This document shows, piece after piece, positions 21,009 through 30,743 of a stretch of DNA of 64,000 bases. The stretch covers positions 495,538-559,537 of the forward strand of contig NZ_JAGRRD010000001.1 of NCBI RefSeq assembly GCF_018122735.1, read 5' to 3'. Source of the DNA: Azoarcus sp. L1K30 (GTDB lineage: Bacteria > Pseudomonadota > Gammaproteobacteria > Burkholderiales > Rhodocyclaceae). Below the pieces are notes generated by a model. It was not told the origin of the DNA. It ran no database searches and saw nothing but the letters and a program-made list of their open reading frames with translations. Numbering within the stretch: the stretch's first letter is position 1; each line of letters starts with the position of its first letter. The position numbers were made by a program, and so were the translations under genes.

Positions 21009-22946
21009 TCACTCTCCTGCCAGCGCGACCACGGGATCGAGGCGTGCGGCCTGGCGGGCCGGTAACCAGCCGAAGACCAAGCCAGTGGCGATGGCGCAGG
21101 TAAAGGCGCCGACGATGGCGGTCAGCGAGAAAACCACCGGAATGTTCCAGAGCAGCAGCGCGAAGCCGATGCCCAGCCCGCTGGCAACGCCGATCAGGCC
21201 GCCGGTCAGGGCGATGAGAACGGCTTCGCTGAGGAACTGGCGCTGGATATCGCGCTGGCGGGCGCCGGTGGCCATGCGGATGCCGATTTCCCGCGTCCGT
21301 TCGCGCACCGTCATCAGCATCACGTTCATTACGCCGATGCCGCCGACGACCAGCGAGACGGCGGCGATCAGGCTCAACATCATGGTCATCGCGTCGCGTG
21401 TCTGCATTTCCGCCTTGATCTTGGCGGCGGCATTGCCGATGGCGAAATCAAGGCGACCGTGGCGTTCGATCAACAAGCTGCCGACGGCGGCCTCGGCCTC
21501 GTCGACCACGGCCGGCGAGACGACATCGATGACGGTGTAGTCGGGCTGGGTCTGGGTCCGGTAGACGCGGGCACGGCCGGCACGGTAGGGAATGAAGACC
21601 ATGTCGTCGTAGTTCTGGCCCCAGCCGTCGGTACCGCGGCCGCTCATGACACCGATCACCTCGAATGGCGCATTGCCGATCAGCAGGTGGCGGCCGAGCG
21701 GATTGTCCGCACCGGGGAAAAAGTGTTGGTAGGCCTTGTTGCCGACCACGACGACCGGTGCCAATCCGTTGTTTTCGCGGGGCGTGAAAAAGCGGCCGTG
21801 GGCGACCGGCCAGCGAAAGATCTCCGGCATCGTCTCGCCGCCGGCGAAGACATAGATGGTACGTTCGACGTTGCCGTGGCGAACCAGGGTGGGGTCGCCG
21901 ATCACCGGCATGATGCGATGCACTTCCGGCAGCTTCTGCACGGCAGCCAGATCGTCGTCGGTGATCATGCCCACCGGGCCGCCGGTATCCGGCGCCTTGC
22001 TGCCCAGATACATGATCGTCGTGCCCATGCTGCCCATCTGCTCGATGACGCGCTGGCGGGCGCCTTCGCCGATGGCCAGCATGAGGATCACCGAGGCGAC
22101 GCCGATGACGATGCCGAGCAGGGTCAGGCCGGTGCGCCCGCGATTGACGCGCATCGCCCGCCAGGCGGTACGGATGGCTTCGCCGAGTTCATCGCGCAGG
22201 CTGGCGGTGCTTTCCCGGGTGGCATCGAGGACCGGCAGGGGGAGTGCGGTCGGCGGGCTGGTCGGGCCGGAATCGCGGATGATCCGGCCATCGTGGATTT
22301 CGACGACGCGCTCGGCCTGGGCTGCCACCTCGCGGTCGTGGGTGATCAGGATCACCGTGTGGCCGGCGCTGGCCAGTTCACGCAGCAGCGTCATGACCTC
22401 GGCACCGCTGCGGGAATCCAGGGCGCCGGTCGGCTCGTCGGCCAGGATGATGCGCCCGCCGTTCATCAGCGCCCGGGCGATCGAAACGCGCTGCTGCTGC
22501 CCGCCGGACAACTGGTTCGGCCGGTTGTCGAGGTGGCTGCCCAAGCCCAGGCGTTCGAGCAGCGCGGCGGCGCGTGTTCGTCGTTCGGCTTCCGGCAAGC
22601 CGGCGTAGAGGGCCGGGACTTCCACATTTTCGCGGGCCGTTTCACTGGCGATCAGGTGATAGCCCTGGAAGACGAAGCCGAAGGCCTCACGGCGCAGCCA
22701 GGCCAGCTGGTCGGCGGCGAAGCCGGCGACATCCTGGCCGGCAAAGCGGTAGCAACCGGCGCTCGGGTAATCCAGGCAGCCGATGAGGTTCATCAGCGTG
22801 GACTTGCCGGAACCGGAGGTGCCGACGATGGCGACGAACTCGCCGCTGTAGATGGCCAGGTCGATGCCGTGCAACACCTCGACTTCGGGCCGGTCGCCGC
22901 CGCCGTAGCGCTTCTTGATGGCGGACAGTTCGATCAGTGGCGTCAC
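21009..22946 (-). CDS. MacB/PvdT-like ABC exporter (ATPase fused to permease)
   Basis: This 645-residue protein has an N-terminal ABC ATPase (Walker A GTSGSGKST near residue 42, signature LSGGQQQR near residue 144, Walker B IILADEPTG near residue 164, and a THD switch His), then four membrane helices with a large periplasmic MacB domain between the first and second, ending in the FtsX-like permease block (MTVRERTREIGIRMA). This is the architecture of MacB and of PvdT, which exports pyoverdine. The start overlaps the MacA-like stop by 4 bases, and NodT follows after 4 bases. Export or recycling of an iron-free siderophore is inferred from the operon. Confidence 0.95.
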   Translation of the reverse strand: MTPLIELSAIKKRYGGGDRPEVEVLHGIDLAIYSGEFVAIVGTSGSGKSTLMNLIGCLDYPSAGCYRFAGQDVAGFAADQLAWLRREAFGFVFQGYHLIASETARENVEVPALYAGLPEAERRTRAAALLERLGLGSHLDNRPNQLSGGQQQRVSIARALMNGGRIILADEPTGALDSRSGAEVMTLLRELASAGHTVILITHDREVAAQAERVVEIHDGRIIRDSGPTSPPTALPLPVLDATRESTASLRDELGEAIRTAWRAMRVNRGRTGLTLLGIVIGVASVILMLAIGEGARQRVIEQMGSMGTTIMYLGSKAPDTGGPVGMITDDDLAAVQKLPEVHRIMPVIGDPTLVRHGNVERTIYVFAGGETMPEIFRWPVAHGRFFTPRENNGLAPVVVVGNKAYQHFFPGADNPLGRHLLIGNAPFEVIGVMSGRGTDGWGQNYDDMVFIPYRAGRARVYRTQTQPDYTVIDVVSPAVVDEAEAAVGSLLIERHGRLDFAIGNAAAKIKAEMQTRDAMTMMLSLIAAVSLVVGGIGVMNVMLMTVRERTREIGIRMATGARQRDIQRQFLSEAVLIALTGGLIGVASGLGIGFALLLWNIPVVFSLTAIVGAFTCAIATGLVFGWLPARQAARLDPVVALAGE

Positions 22947-24115
22947 CAGCTGAATCTCCGCGGGCCCTTGTCCACGGTCTTCTCGCCAAGGATCAGCCGT
23001 TCGCCCTCGTGCAGGCCGCTGCGTACCTCGGCCGCGTGGCGGCTGTGCACACCCAGGACAAGCGGCCGGATTTCGATGTCGCCGTCTTCACGCATCACAC
23101 GAACGGTGGGCTTTTCCTCGGTCAGCCCATTTACGGCGGAAAGCGGTACGTGGAGAACCTGTTTTGCGCTGGCGGTGATGATGCCGACCTGCGCCGTCAT
23201 CTGCGGCATCAATGCGCCGTCCGGGTTTTCGACGTCGAACAGCACCGTGTAGCTGACGGCCTTCATGCCCTGCGGCTGACCGCTGCCGGTTTGCGCGCCG
23301 CTTGCGGCAATCGTCGTCGGCGGAGCGGGTAGTACCTGGCGGATGCGGCTTTCCCAGCGGCGCGGCCGGCTTTCCCCATGGCCGCCCAAAGTGGTGAAAT
23401 AAGCGGGCAACTTGGGCTTGACCTGACTGATGTCGGCTTCCGAAACCTCGGTCCACACGGTCATGCCGGTGAGATCGGCGATGCGCAGGATGTTGGGCGT
23501 CTGGTAGGTGGCGTTCAGCGTCTGCCCTTCGCGCGCCTCCACCGCGACCACGGTTCCGGCCATCGGCGCGAAGATGCGGGTATAGCCAAGGCGCGCCTCA
23601 TCGGCCTTGAGTGTCGCCTGGGTCTGGTCGATCTGGGCTTTCAGGTGGTCGATGCGGGCGAAGGCGACGGCCAGGTTGGCTTCGGCGGTTTGTACGTCCT
23701 CGCGTTTGGTGGCGTCGGCCAGCGCCAGTTCCCGTTGGCGTTCGTTCCGCTGCCGGGCCAGGCGCTGTTGCGCCTGCTGTTCGGCCAGCTGGGCGCGCAG
23801 GCCGGCCAATGCGGCACGACCAGCATCGACGGTGGCACCCTGCACGCTGGGGTCGATTTCCACCAGCAGTTCGCCCTTGGCAACGCGGCTACCGGGCTGG
23901 ACGTGCAACTTGAGGATCTGCCCCGACACCTGGGCTCCCACATCCACGTAATGGCGCGGTTGCAGCGTGCCGATGGCGCTTACCGTGACTTCGATATCGC
24001 CACGGCTGACCGCGGCGATTTCATATTCCACGGGCGAGCGGGTCAGCCACCAGACTAGGCCCGCCAGCAGGGCGATGCCGCCGGCCAATAGCTGAAATCG
24101 ACGTGGCACTGGCAT
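22943..24115 (-). CDS. MacA/PvdR-like periplasmic adaptor protein
   Basis: This 390-residue membrane fusion protein has one N-terminal membrane anchor (LLAGGIALLAGLVWWL), a biotinyl-lipoyl-like hinge (VGAQVSGQILKLHVQPGS), a long coiled-coil hairpin (residues 100 to 170, rich in Ala, Gln, Arg and Glu), then the beta-barrel and membrane-proximal domains. It links the MacB-like pump to the NodT channel. MacA and PvdR share this plan. The start abuts the stop of the DUF4198-like gene, and it overlaps the MacB-like gene by 4 bases. Confidence 0.94.
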   Translation of the reverse strand: MPVPRRFQLLAGGIALLAGLVWWLTRSPVEYEIAAVSRGDIEVTVSAIGTLQPRHYVDVGAQVSGQILKLHVQPGSRVAKGELLVEIDPSVQGATVDAGRAALAGLRAQLAEQQAQQRLARQRNERQRELALADATKREDVQTAEANLAVAFARIDHLKAQIDQTQATLKADEARLGYTRIFAPMAGTVVAVEAREGQTLNATYQTPNILRIADLTGMTVWTEVSEADISQVKPKLPAYFTTLGGHGESRPRRWESRIRQVLPAPPTTIAASGAQTGSGQPQGMKAVSYTVLFDVENPDGALMPQMTAQVGIITASAKQVLHVPLSAVNGLTEEKPTVRVMREDGDIEIRPLVLGVHSRHAAEVRSGLHEGERLILGEKTVDKGPRRFSW

Positions 24116-24738
24116 CAGCGATCCACGCGGAAGGAGAGGGTGGCGGTGTGGCGCACATCTTCATACTTCCTGCCGTCGACGGTAACCGTGCCGTTGACCT
24201 TGGCCGATACCTCGAGGACATAGAGTGCGGGGAAGGATGGATCGAAACTGACGGTACCATCCACAGCCGGACGCAACACCTGCAACCAGCCTTCGGAAGT
24301 GACCACATTCACCTGGGAGGCGCTGACCGCATTGCCTTTCCAGAACAGGCGAAAGCTGTTGCCGCCCGGTGTCGTCGGGACCAGTTCAAGATCGCTGGAT
24401 GCCATGGTGTCCTGGCGGCCGAAGCGGGCGTGATAGATGACCAGGGCCTTGTCATTGGCATGACTGGCGGTGAAGCGCAGGTCGCCACCGATTTGGGCTG
24501 CCTTGTAGCCGCCGTCGACGGCATTCAGGGCGACGGCCTTGCCGTCTGCCGCTGTGGCTAGGGCGCCTTGAACGGTCAAGGGGGTGTTCTGCGGCTTGGC
24601 GAGTTCGCCAAACTGGATACGCTTGCCATCCACGTCGGTATCGATCCAGAAGTACTCGGCGTGGGCGGCGGTCGCGGCGAACAGGGCGAGTACGGGCAGA
24701 TAGCGGCGGAGCAAGCCGCTTGGGGAATCGTGTTGCAT
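24115..24738 (-). CDS. Periplasmic DUF4198-like protein of the siderophore operon
   Basis: This 207-residue protein has a signal peptide (YLPVLALFAATAAHA) and a beta-rich body. It is DUF4198-like in outline and is not related closely to the copper-locus protein at 10415. The ATG at 24738 follows GAGGATT; the longer frame upstream overlaps the DUF3325 gene. In pyoverdine systems a periplasmic partner accompanies the reductase FpvG; a similar role in presenting the ferri-siderophore is possible but inferred. It lies between the DUF3325 and MacA genes with almost no gap. Confidence 0.72.
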   Translation of the reverse strand: MQHDSPSGLLRRYLPVLALFAATAAHAEYFWIDTDVDGKRIQFGELAKPQNTPLTVQGALATAADGKAVALNAVDGGYKAAQIGGDLRFTASHANDKALVIYHARFGRQDTMASSDLELVPTTPGGNSFRLFWKGNAVSASQVNVVTSEGWLQVLRPAVDGTVSFDPSFPALYVLEVSAKVNGTVTVDGRKYEDVRHTATLSFRVDR

Positions 24739-24755
24739 GGGCAATCCTCGTGAAA

Positions 24756-25094
24756 TCAGAGAAAGAAAGGGGGCAGGGCCAGCAGCGGACCGAGGACGAC
24801 CAGCCAGGCGGCGAAACGCGGGGCGTAGGGCAGCAGGAAGACCAGGCCGAGCGCCGCCGCCGAGAGCAGGCCGAACCAGGCAACCGGACCGATGGCCCAG
24901 CCCCAGGCCTGGCTGCACAGCCACAGGGCAAGGGCGAGCAAGGCCCAGCCTGTCAGGCGCAAGATCAGTCGCCGGCCGCTGCCGGGTTTGCCGTGCAGAA
25001 CCTGGGCGTGATGCCGATCCATGGCCAGGCTCAGGGCCAGGAAAGCGGCGTAGCCGACGAAGAAGACGAGATAGGTGGCGAAATGCTTGTCCAT
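24756..25094 (-). CDS. Small DUF3325 membrane protein
   Basis: This 112-residue protein is almost entirely hydrophobic, with about three to four membrane helices and a basic loop around residues 28 to 46 (RHHAQVLHGKPGSGRR). DUF3325 proteins are regularly encoded right after PepSY-domain iron-uptake proteins, as here, with a single base between the genes. It is probably a structural partner of the reductase in the inner membrane; no catalytic residue is obvious. Confidence 0.82.
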   Translation of the reverse strand: MDKHFATYLVFFVGYAAFLALSLAMDRHHAQVLHGKPGSGRRLILRLTGWALLALALWLCSQAWGWAIGPVAWFGLLSAAALGLVFLLPYAPRFAAWLVVLGPLLALPPFFL

Positions 25095-25095
25095 T

Positions 25096-26703
25096 TCAGG
25101 CGCCTTCGATGGCTGTGGCCAGGGACTTTTCCCGGTTCTGCTGATTGGGTTGGCGCTGCCGCAGATGGCGGAGAATGGCCATGAAGATCAGGCCAAAGAC
25201 CATGGCCGTCAGTTCGACCCCGGCCGTTTCGCTGTCGCCACGAGCCAAGGCCGAAAACAGCCAGTCGCCGGTGGTCAGCAGGTTGATCAGCGGCAAGCCG
25301 AGGCACAGGGCTGCGCTGACCGCGAGTTGCTCGATCCAGGCCCGCATGGGCGGCCGCAGCCCGGCGTGGAGCAGGGTGAGCAACCAGAGGATGAAGAACA
25401 ACTGGATCTCGCGAACGGCACGGTCGGCAATGTCGAGCGGCAGTAGCCGGTTGATCCAGAAGTAAGCAATGCAGGCCAGCGACAAACCGGCGATGGCAGT
25501 CACGTTGAGGACTTCGATGAGGCGATAGACGCGTGGCGTCGCGGTGCCGAATTCATCCGCCGACTTCTTGCGCCGCTTGACCATGAACAGGATGGCGCCG
25601 GTTGCCAGCATGGCCGTGCCGGCCATGCCGCAAATGAAGTACAGCCATTTCATCGGGTAGCCGCCGAAGCGGACGAAATGCAGTGCGTTCATCGTCCGCT
25701 GTATCGCCAGCACGTTGCCCCCGCGTACGGTGTTTGGTTTCTGCACGTCGATCGTCTCGCCGTTGATGGCATCGAACAGTGCGTTGCCGCTGCTGCGACC
25801 GACCAGACGGTCGGATTCGGCATCCGGATCGAAGCGCCCGAAGATGCGCACCGAGGCGCTGCGGTCGCCGACGTGCTCGACCACGACAAAACTGGCTTCG
25901 CGCTCGATGGCGGCCTCGCCGCGCAGCATCAGTGGCGAAAGTTCGTGCAGCAGTGCGTCGATGTGCTGCATCGGACGCGGTGCCGGGCCTTCGTTCAGGG
26001 CGGCGAAGAAACTCTCCTCGTCGCCGTCATGGCGGGCCATGATGCCGGCCGGCATGTACAGCGCCCAGAAGATGATCAGGCCGGTATAGGAAATCATGAA
26101 CAGGAAGGGCAGCGTCAGCACGCCAAGCGCGTTGTGGCCGTCCAGCCAAGAGCGCTGACCCTTGCGGGGGCGGAAAGTGAAGAAGTCGGTGAAGATCTTC
26201 TTGTGTACGACGATGCCGGAAACCAGGGCGACCAGCATCGCCACCGTGGCCGCGCCGACGATCCAGATGCCGGCGGTGCCTGCATGCAGTTCGAAGTGCA
26301 TATGCACGAAGTGGTGGCCGCCCTCGGTATCGCGCTGGCTTGCGCCGGATTCCCTTCCGTTGGCCGGGTCAAGCAGGCGCTGCTCGAACGGGCTCTCTTC
26401 CTGCTCACGCCAGAAAACGCGCAAGGCCGCTTGCGCTTCGTCGGGCAGGCCGATGCCCCAGAATTCGGCGCGCGGCGCCTTGCCGGCCAGGTAATGCTGC
26501 GCGACCTTGACTGACTCGGCGCGCTGTTCTGCGGTCAACGGTTTGATGTCGCCGATTTTTCCCTGCTCGCGCATCCAGTGCGAAATCGGATCGTCAAAGA
26601 CCCCGAGTGTGCCGGTCAGGAAAATGGCGAACAGGATCCAGGTAAACCACAGGCCGCCCCAGGTATGCAGCCAGGACATCGATTGGCGAAAGCGCTGCTT
26701 CAT
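25096..26703 (-). CDS. PepSY-domain inner-membrane protein, FpvG-like ferri-siderophore reductase candidate
   Basis: This 535-residue protein begins with the PepSY_TM signature (SMSWLHTWGGLWFTWILFAI), has a His-rich periplasmic part (HHFVHMHFELHAG near residue 130), further helices around residues 150, 195 and 350, and three C-terminal helices. Several membrane His residues could ligate haem. The PepSY family includes FpvG, which reduces ferri-pyoverdine in the periplasm of Pseudomonas. Its start overlaps the DUF3649 gene by 4 bases, and DUF3325 follows directly. Reduction of an imported ferri-siderophore is the most likely role, inferred from family and context. Confidence 0.88.
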   Translation of the reverse strand: MKQRFRQSMSWLHTWGGLWFTWILFAIFLTGTLGVFDDPISHWMREQGKIGDIKPLTAEQRAESVKVAQHYLAGKAPRAEFWGIGLPDEAQAALRVFWREQEESPFEQRLLDPANGRESGASQRDTEGGHHFVHMHFELHAGTAGIWIVGAATVAMLVALVSGIVVHKKIFTDFFTFRPRKGQRSWLDGHNALGVLTLPFLFMISYTGLIIFWALYMPAGIMARHDGDEESFFAALNEGPAPRPMQHIDALLHELSPLMLRGEAAIEREASFVVVEHVGDRSASVRIFGRFDPDAESDRLVGRSSGNALFDAINGETIDVQKPNTVRGGNVLAIQRTMNALHFVRFGGYPMKWLYFICGMAGTAMLATGAILFMVKRRKKSADEFGTATPRVYRLIEVLNVTAIAGLSLACIAYFWINRLLPLDIADRAVREIQLFFILWLLTLLHAGLRPPMRAWIEQLAVSAALCLGLPLINLLTTGDWLFSALARGDSETAGVELTAMVFGLIFMAILRHLRQRQPNQQNREKSLATAIEGA

Positions 26704-27002
26704 GTCGCGCTCCCGGCAAACTGCATCGCGCAGGACAGCAGGCCCATGAGCGCGCCGGGAATGAGCAGGCCGAGCCAGGCGCGGGCAGCGCTGGCCGCGG
26801 CAAAGACCCAGATGATCGCGGCGGTGTAGATGGCGAAGCTGAACAAGGTCGCGCCCAGCACCGCCTCGGGCAACTCGGACGGTAGCAAATGGCTGAGAAA
26901 GATGGAAAAGACGGAAGCCAGCGCGTAGCCGCCGATGAGCGCAGCGACGATGCGCGAAATCAGGGCAAGGCGGGGGCGTGTTTGGGTCGGGTGGGGGCTC
27001 AT
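26700..27002 (-). CDS. Small DUF3649 membrane protein, first gene of the reduction/export operon
   Basis: This 100-residue protein has a short basic N-terminus and three membrane helices (IVAALIGGYALASVF, AVLGATLFSFAIYTAAI, WLGLLIPGALMGLL). DUF3649 is typically the first gene in DUF3649-PepSY-DUF3325 iron operons. The ATG at 27002 follows GAGGT. Its function is unknown, probably assembly or electron transfer with the PepSY protein. All seven genes from here to 19619 run on one strand with overlaps or very short gaps. Confidence 0.8.
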   Translation of the reverse strand: MSPHPTQTRPRLALISRIVAALIGGYALASVFSIFLSHLLPSELPEAVLGATLFSFAIYTAAIIWVFAAASAARAWLGLLIPGALMGLLSCAMQFAGSAT

Positions 27003-27139
27003 GGCAAACCTCGGCAATCGGGTGTGTCGGGGTGAGGGCTTGCTCGGCTTAAGCAGCCTTTGGCACCATTTATTCGGTGCTCTCAATGGACATGTCGTTC
27101 GAGAGTGGAAAAGAGCTCGCTTTGGTTGCAGAGCGTTAC

Positions 27140-27180
27140 AAAAAGCATTGGCGCGCCTCTCTTGTGACAGTAAGGCGCGC
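27140..27180 (-). terminator. Possible terminator after the STN-type TonB receptor gene
   Basis: On the minus strand a GCGCGCC/GGCGCGC stem with a 16-base loop is followed, after a few bases, by TTTTT. It would separate the receptor gene from the seven-gene operon. The loop is long, so this is a weak call. Confidence 0.35.
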
Positions 27181-27195
27181 AGCGCGAAACCGGGA

Positions 27196-29676
27196 TCAGA
27201 AGCGATAGGTGAGGCTCAGGCGGAAACTGCGCGGTTCGCCGTAGTAGGCCGATGAGGAGCTGGTCTGATAGGTCTTGTCGAACAGGTTGTAGGCGTTGAA
27301 GCTCGCGCTCAGTTGCCTGCTGAGTTCGTAGCGGGCCATCAGGTCAATCAGCGAGTAGGCTTCCTGGGTGACACGCGGCGACCCGGCCATCCACGTGAAG
27401 TCCGACCAGGTCTGATTCTGCCAGCGCACACCGCCGCCAACGGTCAGTCCGTTGCCAACCCAGGGCATGCGATAGCTCGAGAACAGCTTGAGCGTGTTCT
27501 GCGGCACCTCGGTATTGAGCAAACTGCCGCTGGCATCCTGCGACAGGTTGCGGGCGAAGGCCGCCGAGGCTTGCCAGTTGCGGCTGAGCTGCCCCCCGAG
27601 TTCAACTTCGAAACCACGGGTCTTGGTGCCGGCCGCGGCACGATAGGCCTGGGAGCCATCCGGTGCCATGACGCCGGGAATGGCAACGGCCAGGTTGTCC
27701 TGTTCAATCTGGTAGATCGCGGCAGCCAGATTGAGTTTGCCATCGAACAACTCGACTTTGCTACCGATCTCGTAGGCCGTGCCGAGCAACGGATCGAGGT
27801 AATCACCGCTGGCGTTCTTGTTGCTCTGCGGCTTGAAGATATCCGTGTAGCTTGCGTACACCGACCACTGTGAGGACAGATCGAAAACAATGCCGGCGTA
27901 AGGAGTGATTTGATTGTTCCACTCACGTTTGACGGTCGAGATAACACCGGTGGCGTAGTTTCGATTGTAGGTTTCGTCTTCCCAACTCGTCGTGCGCGTG
28001 CCGATGATCAGCGACAGCGGATCGAACGGCTTGAAGCGCGCCGTCACGTAGGCGCTCTTCGTCTTTTCCGTGTAATTGAAATCTCCCTTCACCGAGTTGT
28101 CCGGCCGGCTCGGTGTATGACCATCCCAAGTGTAAATGTCGGGAATGGCGAGGATATGCCAGAGATGGTGGGACTCGGCATCCTGCTTGGTGCGCGACAG
28201 GGTGGTGCCGAGTACCAAGTCGTGCTGGCGGTCGAGGAAGGTGAACGGGCCGCTCGCGTAGATATCGAGGCTATGCTGGATCGGTGGCCCTGACCAGCGG
28301 CCGGCATACATCACCACCCCGGCGCCAGTCGCCGGGTTCGGACTGCCGCCGGTGGCATAGCCGAGTTGTTCGTCGAACTCGGTTCGGTCATAGGAGTAGG
28401 TGCCCTTCACCTTCCAGTCGTTGGCAAATCGATGTTCCAGGGCGGCAAAGGCGGCCAGGTTTTCGCGCTCGGAGTATGCCCATGAGGCAGCGGCTGAGTC
28501 CGATCGCTTCCAGTTGGTTCGCGTGCCGTCGCTATTGAACAGCGGCAAGCCGCCCCGTGAGTGACCCGTTGCATAGTGACGCTGCCAGCTCAGCCCTGCG
28601 GTTAGCAGCGTATCCGGCGACAAATCCGCTTCGACGATGCCATAGACGACCTTCTTGCTTTCTTCGAGGCGGTCGATGTAGGAATCATTTTCCTGCCAGG
28701 CGATGACACCTCGGCCGCGCAGCGTGCCCGCTGCGTTGAGTGACGATGAAACGTCCGCCTCCAGCCGATATTGATCCCAGGAGCCGGTTTCCACCTTGGC
28801 ATAGCCCTGGAATTCGGCCGTCGGTTTTTTGCGGATCAGGTTGATCGTGGCGCTCGGCGTACCGATGCCGTTCATCAGCCCGGTGGCGCCGCGCACGACT
28901 TCGACCCGGTCGTAGAGCACCATGTCGTTGCTCTGGAAAATCTCGGCATAGTTGCTGTGCAGGTGGCTGACGCCATCCACTTGGTAGTTTTCCACGGCGA
29001 AGCCGCGCGAATAGATCTGCGAGGAATCGGAACCCTGGTTGCCCGACTGGTTCATGGTCAGGCCGGCGACCTGCTGGATGATTTCGGGCAATTGCGTCAG
29101 ACCCTGGTCTTCCATGCGCTGGCGGGTGATGACGCTGACCGATTGAGGTGTCTCGCGGATCGACATCGGCAGGCGGGTAGCGGTCTGCATGCTGCCCGTG
29201 GTGTAGGAGCCACTGTTTTCGGTGGTCCCGCCCAAGCCGCCGGCGCTTACCGTCACCGGTGCCAGGGTCGCCTCGCCGGCGGCGGCCGTTGGCAGGCGGC
29301 GAAGGGTGTAGCCGCCGTTGGTCTGAGGGATGGCTTCCAGGTCGGTACCGCTGAGCAGTCGTTCCAGTGCGGCGTCGGTACTGTAGTGGCCGTTAACGCC
29401 GTGGCTCTGGCGACCGCTGGCGAGTTTCGGCGGATAGCTGAGCAGAGCGCCGGAAATCTGCCCGAAACGGGCCAGGGCCTCGTCGAGTGGACCTGCAGGA
29501 ATGGCGTAGTGCATTGTGGCGTCGTTGCTGGCGTGGCTGTCGGCAGCCAGGACGGTGTGGCCGAGGGTTGCCGTCAGTGCCAGGCAGCCGAGACTGAGCA
29601 GGGCGACTTGTACGGCGCGGGCGCAGGTTTTCAGGCTCTTGCCGTGGTTCAAGGCGGGATGGCCGTGGGGGGGCAT
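27196..29676 (-). CDS. TonB-dependent ferri-siderophore receptor with N-terminal STN signalling domain (FpvA/FecA class)
   Basis: This 826-residue receptor has a signal peptide and then an STN domain (residues 53 to 127, starting AIPAGPLDEALARFG) of the kind that binds a FecR-type anti-sigma partner. A TonB box region (LAPVTVSAGG), a plug (DRVEVVRGATGLMNGIGTPSATINLI near residue 253) and a barrel ending in LTYRF follow. Siderophore receptors of the FpvA/FoxA type have this design. CAGGAG precedes the start. FecR and FecI genes lie immediately upstream, so the receptor should control its own transcription by cell-surface signalling. The siderophore itself cannot be deduced. Confidence 0.96.
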   Translation of the reverse strand: MPPHGHPALNHGKSLKTCARAVQVALLSLGCLALTATLGHTVLAADSHASNDATMHYAIPAGPLDEALARFGQISGALLSYPPKLASGRQSHGVNGHYSTDAALERLLSGTDLEAIPQTNGGYTLRRLPTAAAGEATLAPVTVSAGGLGGTTENSGSYTTGSMQTATRLPMSIRETPQSVSVITRQRMEDQGLTQLPEIIQQVAGLTMNQSGNQGSDSSQIYSRGFAVENYQVDGVSHLHSNYAEIFQSNDMVLYDRVEVVRGATGLMNGIGTPSATINLIRKKPTAEFQGYAKVETGSWDQYRLEADVSSSLNAAGTLRGRGVIAWQENDSYIDRLEESKKVVYGIVEADLSPDTLLTAGLSWQRHYATGHSRGGLPLFNSDGTRTNWKRSDSAAASWAYSERENLAAFAALEHRFANDWKVKGTYSYDRTEFDEQLGYATGGSPNPATGAGVVMYAGRWSGPPIQHSLDIYASGPFTFLDRQHDLVLGTTLSRTKQDAESHHLWHILAIPDIYTWDGHTPSRPDNSVKGDFNYTEKTKSAYVTARFKPFDPLSLIIGTRTTSWEDETYNRNYATGVISTVKREWNNQITPYAGIVFDLSSQWSVYASYTDIFKPQSNKNASGDYLDPLLGTAYEIGSKVELFDGKLNLAAAIYQIEQDNLAVAIPGVMAPDGSQAYRAAAGTKTRGFEVELGGQLSRNWQASAAFARNLSQDASGSLLNTEVPQNTLKLFSSYRMPWVGNGLTVGGGVRWQNQTWSDFTWMAGSPRVTQEAYSLIDLMARYELSRQLSASFNAYNLFDKTYQTSSSSAYYGEPRSFRLSLTYRF

Positions 29677-29756
29677 CGAAGGTTTCTCCTGTAGACGATG
29701 GCTGTCATGACGTCTGTCGCACGAGAAACCAAAACGGCTCAGGGCTGCGAATATTT

Positions 29757-30743
29757 TTAAGCGCTACTCGGCAGGGGCTGGATTGCCGTCCAGTAGCGGG
29801 TGCGCTGCACAATCTGCACGGGGAGCGTGTTGACCAGTGCTTCCAATACACGCTCGGTGTTGTCGAGGGGAAAGGAACCAGAAACCTCGAGGCTGGCCAC
29901 CCGTGGATCGCAAATCAGCCAGCCCGGACGATAGCGATCGAGTTCGGCGGCGAAATCGTCGAGGCGCATGGCATTAACGATCAGCATGCCTTGTTGCCAG
30001 GCGGCGTCGGTGCTGACTGTGGCGCTGGGCGCATCACAGGCGCCGGCATCGAAACTGGCACGCTGGCCGGCGTTGATGATCAGCGGATGTGCCGGGTTGC
30101 GAAGTGGCCGCAGGGCGACGGCCCCGGCAAAGACGGCGACTTCGCTGCTGCCCGGGTGCTGGCGTACGGTGAACCGGGTGCCGAGGGCCTGGGCACTGCC
30201 TTCGGCCGTGCTCACCAGGAACGGGCGTCGTCTATCGTCGGTTGCAGTAGCGATGTGGATACGCCCGCTGCGCAGATGGAGTTGCCGCTGTCGGCTGTCG
30301 AAGTTGACGTCGACGACGCTGCCTGTGTCGAGGGTAAGCTGGCTGCCGTCGGCCAGCGTCACCAGGCGCCGTTCGCCCGTGTCGGTCTGGTAATCGGCGA
30401 TCCAGCTGCCGGTTTGGTATTGCCGATGCAAGGTCAACCCGCCAGCGCCAGCAAAAACCAGCACGGCCAGCGCCTTGATCGCCTGGCGTCGGGCTGGGCC
30501 GGGTGGCGTAGTCAGGGAGGCATGGGCAAGGGCGGTAGGCAGGCCGGTGGCTCGCAGACGCTGCTGGCCGCCAGCGATGATCTGCCAGGCATGCTCGTGT
30601 TCCGGACTGGCGGCCCGCCAGCGCTGACAGGCCATTCGAACCTCGGCGGCGACCGGCTCGGATTGCAGTTCGACCCACCAGGCCATTGCGGCTTCGGCGA
30701 CATTGGGGGAGATCGGATACTTGCCGATGGACGCGAGATTCAT
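29757..30743 (-). CDS. FecR-type anti-sigma factor / signal transducer
   Basis: This 328-residue protein has an N-terminal cytoplasmic domain (AMAWWVELQSEP, RWRAASPEHEHAW) that binds the sigma factor, one membrane helix (QAIKALAVLVFAGAGGLTL), a periplasmic FecR domain (TGERRLVTLADGSQLTLD) and a C-terminal STN-like region that meets the receptor. The start overlaps the sigma factor stop by 4 bases. It should hold or activate FecI depending on the state of the receptor at 27196. Confidence 0.95.
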   Translation of the reverse strand: MNLASIGKYPISPNVAEAAMAWWVELQSEPVAAEVRMACQRWRAASPEHEHAWQIIAGGQQRLRATGLPTALAHASLTTPPGPARRQAIKALAVLVFAGAGGLTLHRQYQTGSWIADYQTDTGERRLVTLADGSQLTLDTGSVVDVNFDSRQRQLHLRSGRIHIATATDDRRRPFLVSTAEGSAQALGTRFTVRQHPGSSEVAVFAGAVALRPLRNPAHPLIINAGQRASFDAGACDAPSATVSTDAAWQQGMLIVNAMRLDDFAAELDRYRPGWLICDPRVASLEVSGSFPLDNTERVLEALVNTLPVQIVQRTRYWTAIQPLPSSA